Below are positions 58,546 through 64,000 of a stretch of DNA of 64,000 nucleotides, piece after piece. Below the pieces are notes generated by a model, which was given only the letters and a program-made list of their open reading frames with translations, ran no database searches and was not told where the DNA came from. Within the stretch, counting starts at the first letter, position 1. Each line of letters begins with the position of its first letter. Location of the stretch: contig DATCYW010000067.1 in assembly GCA_036526255.1 (NCBI GenBank), positions 1 to 64,000 of the forward strand. Reading direction: 5' to 3'. Source of the stretch: Malonomonas sp036526255. GTDB taxonomy: Bacteria > Desulfobacterota > Desulfuromonadia > Desulfuromonadales > Geopsychrobacteraceae. Made by a program: the position numbers and the translations under genes.

Positions 58546-60702
58546 TCAGCGCTTTCCCAAATCCCGCTCGCCGGCCTGACGCGATTTGCGCTTGCGCAGC
58601 CGCTGTACCTCATGCAGCCGTTTCTCGGCCAGCTTGATCTGTTTCTCCTGGCAGCCGTCGGCCCCCTTGCGCGCATTCGGGTTGAGCAGCTGATAGCTGC
58701 CATCCGGCTGCAGCTGCCAGCTGCTGACCTGATCCTGCAGCTGCAGCTCGAGGATTTCTCGCAGCTGCTCCTGCAATCCCTGCGGGACCGGAACCAGCAC
58801 TTCGACCCGGTGTTCCAGGTTGCGCCGCATGGCATCCGACGAGCCGATCAGGAACTCTTCGTTGCCGCCATTGCGGAAGTAGTAAATCCGCGCATGCTCC
58901 AGAAAACGACCGACAATCGCGACGACACGGATATTCTCTGAGACCCCGGTGACCCCCGGCCGCAGCCGACAGCTGCCGCGCACCAGCAGCTCGACCTTCA
59001 CCCCCGCCTGCGAGGCACGGTAGAGCGCCTTGACGATATCGACATCCTCCAGCGCGTTCATCTTGAATCGCAGCAGCCCCGGTTTTTCGGGCGTATGCAG
59101 GGCAATCTCGCGCTCAATCCGGTCCTGCAGCGCTTTCTTGAGGATCTTCGGCGCCGGCAGCAGCTGCGTGTAGTTGCGCTTGGGGGTGAAGCCGGTGGTC
59201 AGATAATTGAACAGTTCGGTGGTGTCGCGGCCGACCTCCTTGTCGTAGAGGAACATCCCCAGGTCCGAATACAGCCGGGCGGTACCGGAATGATAGTTGC
59301 CGGTGCCGATATGCACATAACGACGCAACCCCTTGAAGTCCTGCCGGATCACCAGAATCACCTTGGCGTGGGTCTTCAGCCCGACCACCCCGTAGGTGAC
59401 ATGAATGCCCGCCTCCTCCATGCGGTTAGCCAGTTTGATGTTGGCCTGCTCGTCGAAACTGGCTTTGAGCTCAACCACTACCGCCACCTGCTTGCCGTTC
59501 TGTGCGGCGCGCAGCAGGTACTTGATGATCTCGCTGCCGGGGTCGGTGCGATAGAGGGTCATTTTGATCCCGCGCACTTTCGGGTCAGTGGCCGCTTCGT
59601 AAAGAAACCGTTCGACCGAGGTGGAGAAAGACTCATAGGGATGCTGTAGCAGGATGGCGCGATGCTCACGGATCACGTGGAAGATATTCCGCTCCTTGGC
59701 CAGCAGCGGATGGTCGATCGGATGATGGGGGGTCTCTTTATGCTCCGGCAGCTCCAGCCGATAGAGCTCCCAAAGGTCATAAAGCCCCATCATGCCGTCG
59801 GCAGCGAAAACATCCTGCCCTTCGTCCAGTCCCAGCTCGGCGGCCAGTCGACCGCGGTGCAGCGGAGTGATGTCCGGCCGGACCTGCAGACGCACGATCG
59901 GCGCGAACTTGCGGTGCCGCAGGGTGGTCTCGATCCGCTCGAGCAGATCGTCGGCGTGCTCTTCTTCCTTGCTGGTATTGGCGTTGCGGGTGACCCGGAA
60001 CAGCTCGCAGCTGAGGATCTCCATCCCCGGAAACAGCAGGTCCAGGTTCTCCTCCATGATCGTTTCGAGCAGCACAAAACGGTTACCCGTGCCGACCCGC
60101 TGAAAGCGATTGGCCCCGGCGCCGACCGGAACCTTGACCCGCGCCAGCGACTCCTCCCGCTCCCCTGGATAACGCAGGGTCACCAGCAGGTTGAGTGACA
60201 GGTTGGAGATAAAAGGGAAAGGGTGGGCCGGATCGACCGACTGCGGCGTGACCAGCGGAAAGATATTGTCGTAAAAGTACTCGCGCAGAGCGGTCGTTTC
60301 CTGCTTGGTCAGTGCGGCATAATCGAGAATTTCAACGCCGATCTTCTCCAGCGCGGCGAAAACCTCGTCGACCACCCGGTCCTTGTACTCCAGATAGTCG
60401 CTGACGACCAGGCAGCACTCGTCGATCTGCTGTTGCGGCGTGCGGCCGTCGACGGTAAGTTCCTGCACATGCGCCGCCACCAGCTGCTTGAAGCCGCCGA
60501 TCCGCTTCATGAAAAATTCATCCATGTTGGAGCCGGAGATGGCCAGATACTTGACCCGCTCGAGCAGCGGCTTGCGCTCATCGTCGGCCTGGGCCAGAAC
60601 CCGCCGGTTGAATTCCAGCCAGCTCAGCTCGCGATTGAAATAGAGACTCGGATCATCCAGATGGAGCGGGATGTCTTCGACAACGGCGTTTTCCGTCGAC
60701 AT
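58546..60702 (-). CDS. ppk1: Polyphosphate kinase 1
   Basis: PPK1 makes polyphosphate from ATP through a phosphohistidine. The 718-residue product has the N-terminal FNRELSWLEFNRRVLAQA, the ISGSNMDEFFMKRIGG segment, PYESF with SVERFLYEAATDPKV, VELKASFDEQANI, the catalytic histidine region RRYVHIGTGNYHSGTARLYSD and the second active-site part LVRGSCRLRPGV with IYYFRNGG. It is divergent from the ppx-sixA-ppk2 set, separated by a small zinc-ribbon gene. Confidence 0.96.
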   Translation of the reverse strand: MSTENAVVEDIPLHLDDPSLYFNRELSWLEFNRRVLAQADDERKPLLERVKYLAISGSNMDEFFMKRIGGFKQLVAAHVQELTVDGRTPQQQIDECCLVVSDYLEYKDRVVDEVFAALEKIGVEILDYAALTKQETTALREYFYDNIFPLVTPQSVDPAHPFPFISNLSLNLLVTLRYPGEREESLARVKVPVGAGANRFQRVGTGNRFVLLETIMEENLDLLFPGMEILSCELFRVTRNANTSKEEEHADDLLERIETTLRHRKFAPIVRLQVRPDITPLHRGRLAAELGLDEGQDVFAADGMMGLYDLWELYRLELPEHKETPHHPIDHPLLAKERNIFHVIREHRAILLQHPYESFSTSVERFLYEAATDPKVRGIKMTLYRTDPGSEIIKYLLRAAQNGKQVAVVVELKASFDEQANIKLANRMEEAGIHVTYGVVGLKTHAKVILVIRQDFKGLRRYVHIGTGNYHSGTARLYSDLGMFLYDKEVGRDTTELFNYLTTGFTPKRNYTQLLPAPKILKKALQDRIEREIALHTPEKPGLLRFKMNALEDVDIVKALYRASQAGVKVELLVRGSCRLRPGVTGVSENIRVVAIVGRFLEHARIYYFRNGGNEEFLIGSSDAMRRNLEHRVEVLVPVPQGLQEQLREILELQLQDQVSSWQLQPDGSYQLLNPNARKGADGCQEKQIKLAEKRLHEVQRLRKRKSRQAGERDLGKR

Positions 60703-60735
60703 AACAGCACCTGTAAATAAGGGAGGAGGCTTCTT

Positions 60736-60771
60736 TTTGCAGCGGCAGGTCTGATCGCCGGCCGCTGCAAA
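60736..60771 (-). promoter_or_regulatory. Hairpin in the ppk1 leader
   Basis: TTTGCAGCGG and CCGCTGCAAA form a perfect ten-pair stem around a 16-base loop about 35 bases before the ppk1 start. No T-run follows on the ppk1 strand, so it looks like a leader element rather than a terminator. Confidence 0.4.
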
Positions 60772-60881
60772 GCTCAGACATAAGTATGCACTAAGAAATG
60801 CATTTTAGCAGATTTGCAGGATTTGGCGAGGAATATGCGCAGAAGGTGATAACGGGCCGCCGGGAGAACAGCCCGGAAGTT

Positions 60882-61061
60882 TCAGTCTTTTTTCTTGCCG
60901 GTCTTCTTTCCCCCCTTGTCTTTCTCCTTTTTCCCCTCCACCCCCTTCAGCTTCTCCGGCTTGCAGGCGTGCGACTTTTTTTCAACCCTGGCGCCACACT
61001 TGCCACATTCAAACTTGGCGTCCTTCTTCTTGACCTCGGACTCACCTTTGAGACAGCCCAT
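60882..61061 (-). CDS. Small lysine-rich zinc-ribbon-like protein
   Basis: The 59-residue product has a cysteine pair and later Cys (FECGKCGARVEKKSHACKPEK), suggesting a small metal-binding fold, then a highly basic lysine/glycine tail (KDKGGKKTGKKKD). AAGGAG precedes the ATG at 61061 by seven bases, which decides the start over a longer upstream reading. No family is named. It sits between ppk1 and ppx; the basic tail could interact with polyphosphate or nucleic acid, which is speculation. Confidence 0.7.
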   Translation of the reverse strand: MGCLKGESEVKKKDAKFECGKCGARVEKKSHACKPEKLKGVEGKKEKDKGGKKTGKKKD

Positions 61062-61168
61062 CGCTTTTCTCCTTCGAAAAACAGATTTGTAAGTTATTAT
61101 AGCTGCTGTTATGCTCTGCGGAATAATAACCAAAGCGGTATCATTTAGCAAGCAGCACACGAGGTCCC

Positions 61169-62746
61169 ATGAAAGACCCGCAGGAAAAATCCCACCTGAC
61201 CACCGGCACCCCCCTGCCGCGCCTGGCCGCCATCGATATCGGTACCAACTCTTTCCGCTGCATCGTCGTCGAGGTTGACCCACAAGAAGGTTTTCGCGTG
61301 CTGGATGACGAAAAAGCCACGGTCCGGCTGGGAGAAGGTCTCAACCAGACCGGCAAGATCAGCGCCGCCGCCCGCGACCGGGCAATCGACGCGCTGCAAC
61401 GGATGAAGCAGATCATCACCGGACTGGGCGCTGAGATGGTCGAGGCCGTCGCCACCAGCGCGGTGCGCAAAGCAAGCAACCGCAAGGCCTTTCTGCACGA
61501 CATCGAAGCAGCCACCGGCCTGAAGATCAAGGTCATCGACGGCGAAGCCGAAGCCGACCTTGCCGCGCTCAGCGTCCATCACAACTTCGCCATGGGGCAG
61601 CAGCGCTTCGCCATGGCCGACATCGGCGGCGGCAGCGTCGAGATTTTAGTGGCCACCGGTCGCCATAACGAAATCGTCACCTCGCTGGAACTGGGGGCGG
61701 TCTTTCTGACCGAAAAATTTCTGCACAGCGACCCGCCCAGCGAAAAAGAACTGAACAAGTTGCGCAAACATATCCGCAAGGCGCTGAAAAAAGCCGGACT
61801 CGGCGACGGCCTGCCGGTGACCTGCCTGATCGGCTCGGGCGGCACCATGACCAACATCGGCAGCATGGTGATGGCGCTGCGTGGCGAGCAGTACGAGTCG
61901 ATCCATCGCTACGAAGTGCTCCACTCCGAGGTCGTTCACCTGCTGGCCATGCTCTCGCGCAAGAGCACCAAGGACCGGCAGAACACCCCCGGCCTGAACC
62001 TGGAACGGGCCGACATCATTATCGCCGGGATGGTGCTGGCCGACGAGCTGCTGCGCCGCACCCGCACCAATCTGCTGCGGATTAACGCCAAGGGGATTCG
62101 CGAAGGGCTGATCCTGCAGAGCTTGCAGCAACGCGGCCTGCTGCCGATCAACAGCCAGCCGCGCGACTGGCGCGATTCTGTGCTTGAATTTGCCCGTTCC
62201 TGCCGCTTCGACGAGCAGCACTCCGAACAGGTCAGCCGGCTGGCGCTGAAAATCTTCGCCAGCGTCGCGCCGCAGAACAACCTCGAACAACGCAGCAGAG
62301 AACTGCTGGAAGCCGCTGCGCTGCTGCACGACATCGGCTACTTCATCAGCTACGACCAGCATCACAAACACTCCTATCACCTGATCCGCCATGCAAACCT
62401 GTTCGGCTTCACCCCGCGCGAGCGGGAAATTATCGCCAACCTGGCGCGCTACCATCGCAAAGCGAAGCCGAAAAAGAGCCACGAAAACTTCACCGGCCTG
62501 CACAGCGAGGACCAGGCACTGGTCTGCAAACTGGGGGGGATCCTCAGGCTGGCCGATGGGCTGGATCGCCGCCGCAACCGCCAGGTTGATGACATCAACT
62601 GCCCGCTGCACAACGGCACCCTGCAGCTGCAGCTGATCGGCAAGGGGGATCTGGCGGTCGAACTGTACGGCGCCCAGACCAAGGGGAACCTGTTCGAAGA
62701 CGCCTTCGGCTACCAGATTCAACCCTCAACGCTGGAGACACCATGA
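61169..62746 (+). CDS. ppx: Exopolyphosphatase / pppGpp phosphohydrolase
   Basis: The 525-residue product cleaves terminal phosphate from polyphosphate and perhaps pppGpp. It has the two actin-like lobes (LAAIDIGTNSFRCIVVEVD, EAVATSAVRKASNRKAFL, MADIGGGSVEILVA, CLIGSGGTMTNIGSM) and a C-terminal HD-type domain (EAAALLHDIGYFISYDQHHKHSYHLI). GAGG precedes the ATG. It overlaps sixA by four bases (ATGA). Confidence 0.93.
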   Translation: MKDPQEKSHLTTGTPLPRLAAIDIGTNSFRCIVVEVDPQEGFRVLDDEKATVRLGEGLNQTGKISAAARDRAIDALQRMKQIITGLGAEMVEAVATSAVRKASNRKAFLHDIEAATGLKIKVIDGEAEADLAALSVHHNFAMGQQRFAMADIGGGSVEILVATGRHNEIVTSLELGAVFLTEKFLHSDPPSEKELNKLRKHIRKALKKAGLGDGLPVTCLIGSGGTMTNIGSMVMALRGEQYESIHRYEVLHSEVVHLLAMLSRKSTKDRQNTPGLNLERADIIIAGMVLADELLRRTRTNLLRINAKGIREGLILQSLQQRGLLPINSQPRDWRDSVLEFARSCRFDEQHSEQVSRLALKIFASVAPQNNLEQRSRELLEAAALLHDIGYFISYDQHHKHSYHLIRHANLFGFTPREREIIANLARYHRKAKPKKSHENFTGLHSEDQALVCKLGGILRLADGLDRRRNRQVDDINCPLHNGTLQLQLIGKGDLAVELYGAQTKGNLFEDAFGYQIQPSTLETP

Positions 62747-63237
62747 AGCGACTGATCCTGATCCGTCACGGCAAGTCTGACTGGCACAGTCCGGCTGACA
62801 GCGACTTCGACCGCCCCCTGAACGGGCGCGGCAACCGGGCCGCCGTCACCATGGGCGAACGGCTGGCCGCGGCCGACAAACTCCCCGACCTGCTGGTCAG
62901 CAGCCCGGCCAAACGCGCCAGAACAACGGCACGGCTGCTGGCCGGTGAGCTGGACTATCCGGAGCAGCAGATCCGGTTCTGCCCGGAGATCTACGACGCC
63001 AACCTGGAAACCCTGACGCAGCTGCTGTGCAGCATGGATGACAAGATCGAGCAGCTGCTGATGGTCGGCCATAACCCCGGCTTCTCGGAGCTGGGGCAAT
63101 GGCTCTGTCACCTGGCGCCCGACTGGCTGCCGACCTGCGGGCAGCTGGAGCTGGAGCTGCCGATCGCCCGTTGGGTCGAAGCCGAGGAAAACTGCGCCCG
63201 CCTGCTCGGCTACGATTATCCGAAACGCCCGAACTGA
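62743..63237 (+). CDS. sixA: SixA-type phosphohistidine phosphatase
   Basis: The 164-residue histidine phosphatase has LILIRHGKSDWHSP at its N-terminus, LLVSSPAKRARTTARLLA and the second catalytic histidine in LLMVGHNPGFSELGQWL. SixA removes phosphate from histidine phosphotransfer domains. Its position between ppx and ppk2 could also mean a polyphosphate-related role, since these families cluster together; that is inference. Confidence 0.9.
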   Translation: MKRLILIRHGKSDWHSPADSDFDRPLNGRGNRAAVTMGERLAAADKLPDLLVSSPAKRARTTARLLAGELDYPEQQIRFCPEIYDANLETLTQLLCSMDDKIEQLLMVGHNPGFSELGQWLCHLAPDWLPTCGQLELELPIARWVEAEENCARLLGYDYPKRPN

Positions 63238-63258
63238 TACTTGAAAAAGGAGCTGTGG

Positions 63259-64000
63259 ATGGCTGAGAAAAAAGTATCGCGCAAAACCAAGCCGACCGCG
63301 CAGGGTTCGGCCAGAGCGCTCAAGCGCCGCAGCACCGACCTGCCGGCGCCGAAAAAAACCATCAGCAATAAGGAGTATGAAAAAGCGCTGGCCAAGCTGC
63401 AGATTGAGCTGGTCAAGCTGCAGGAGTGGATCCGACATAAAAAGCTGCGGGTGGTGGTGGTCTTCGAAGGGCGCGACGCCGCCGGAAAAGGCGGAGCGAT
63501 CAAGCGGATCACCGAGTGCCTGAGCCCGCGGGTCGCCCGGGTCGTCGCCCTGCCGGCTCCGACCGAGCGGGAATCGACACAGTGGTATTTTCAGCGCTAC
63601 GTTCAGCATTTGCCGGCCGCCGGTGAAATGGTGCTGTTCGACCGCAGCTGGTACAACCGCGCCGGAGTGGAAAAGGTGATGGGTTTCTGCAGCGATGAGG
63701 AACACGCCGAATTTCTGCGCTCCTGCCCTGAGTTCGAACGGATGCTGGTACGCAGCGGCATCATTCTGATCAAGTACTGGTTCTCGGTCTGTAACGAAGA
63801 GCAGGAACGCCGCTTCCAGAAACGCATCCATCACCCGACCAAGCGCTGGAAACTCAGCCCGATGGATCTGGAGTCACGCTCGCGCTGGGTCGAGTATTCC
63901 ATCGCCAAGGATGAGATGTTCGCTCACACCGACACCAAGCAGATCCCCTGGTACGTGGTCGATGGCGATGTGAAAAAGCGCGCCCGACTCAACGTCATCT
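63259..64000 (+). CDS. ppk2: Polyphosphate kinase 2, cut by the window end
   Basis: PPK2 uses polyphosphate to phosphorylate nucleotides. The visible 247 codons include a basic N-terminus, the P-loop VVVFEGRDAAGKGGAIKRI, VVALPAPTERESTQWYFQRY, the lid-type MVLFDRSWYNRAGVEKVMG and IPWYVVDGDVKKRARLNVI. AAGGAG precedes the ATG at 63259. The length and motifs fit class I. The C-terminus is outside the window. Confidence 0.93.
   Translation, partial: MAEKKVSRKTKPTAQGSARALKRRSTDLPAPKKTISNKEYEKALAKLQIELVKLQEWIRHKKLRVVVVFEGRDAAGKGGAIKRITECLSPRVARVVALPAPTERESTQWYFQRYVQHLPAAGEMVLFDRSWYNRAGVEKVMGFCSDEEHAEFLRSCPEFERMLVRSGIILIKYWFSVCNEEQERRFQKRIHHPTKRWKLSPMDLESRSRWVEYSIAKDEMFAHTDTKQIPWYVVDGDVKKRARLNVI

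Noticed and set aside
1..64000. CRISPR arrays, insertion sequences, prophage, integrases, tRNA or rRNA genes
   Set aside because: No spaced direct repeats, transposase or integrase motifs, or tRNA/rRNA signatures were seen on either strand.

Overview
The window reads as a chromosomal segment of an anaerobic, respiratory delta-type proteobacterium close to Desulfuromonadales/Geobacterales. I infer this from multiheme and single-heme c-type cytochromes, a heme-binding sensor kinase next to a sigma-54 activator, a class III (anaerobic) ribonucleotide reductase, an anaerobic cobalamin pathway with a BzaF-type lower-ligand gene, ferritin and rubrerythrin, diguanylate cyclases, and the rplU-rpmA-obgE-proB-proA-nadD-rsfS-rlmH order. 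No tRNA, rRNA, CRISPR array, insertion sequence or prophage was recognised. Coding is dense and mostly on the minus strand.

Layout. 1-7.3 kb: a minus-strand set with a secreted NHL/PEGA/FG-GAP protein, a tetraheme cytochrome and the start of a further exported protein. It lies behind a sigma-54-type promoter and directly downstream of a two-component pair: a kinase with a periplasmic CxxCH heme motif and an NtrC-type activator. 7.5-11.3 kb: cobalamin-dependent methionine synthase without its reactivation domain, a GerMN protein, glutamate racemase. 11.5-15.4 kb: two small membrane or heme proteins, then the class III ribonucleotide reductase locus. There the glycyl-radical C-terminus is a separate 48-residue ORF, in frame with the large subunit and separated from it by one UAG. 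Two NrdR boxes overlap the promoter. 15.7-20.8 kb: two GGDEF proteins, a Dus enzyme, a DUF3820 protein, a PP2C phosphatase. 21.1-25.7 kb: an envelope cluster with a beta-barrel outer membrane protein behind a structured leader, a caspase-fold lipoprotein, an unrecognised lipoprotein and a membrane-anchored TIR protein. This is the best candidate for an undescribed system. 25.9-26.4 kb: a monoheme cytochrome.

26.4-41.8 kb: a 14-gene minus-strand cobalamin operon behind a cobalamin riboswitch with an intrinsic terminator. It includes a CbiH-CbiP fusion, CbiET, and a ThiC-like BzaF that probably makes 5-hydroxybenzimidazole for CobT. 41.8-48.6 kb: EngB, a ferritin/rubrerythrin pair, a TRAP transporter whose binding-protein gene converges on the permease genes, and a PAS histidine kinase. 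48.6-58.5 kb: housekeeping genes (comF, gpmI, a LapA-LapB fusion, dksA, rlmH, rsfS, nadD, proA, proB, obgE, rpmA, rplU). 58.5-64 kb: a polyphosphate cluster with ppk1 divergent from ppx-sixA-ppk2; ppk2 is cut by the window end.

The parts fit together as anaerobic redox physiology (heme sensing, cytochromes, class III RNR), cobalamin production feeding methionine synthase, and signalling layers (c-di-GMP, two-component, TIR/caspase, polyphosphate). Functions are assigned from recognisable motifs and gene order; no searches were run.
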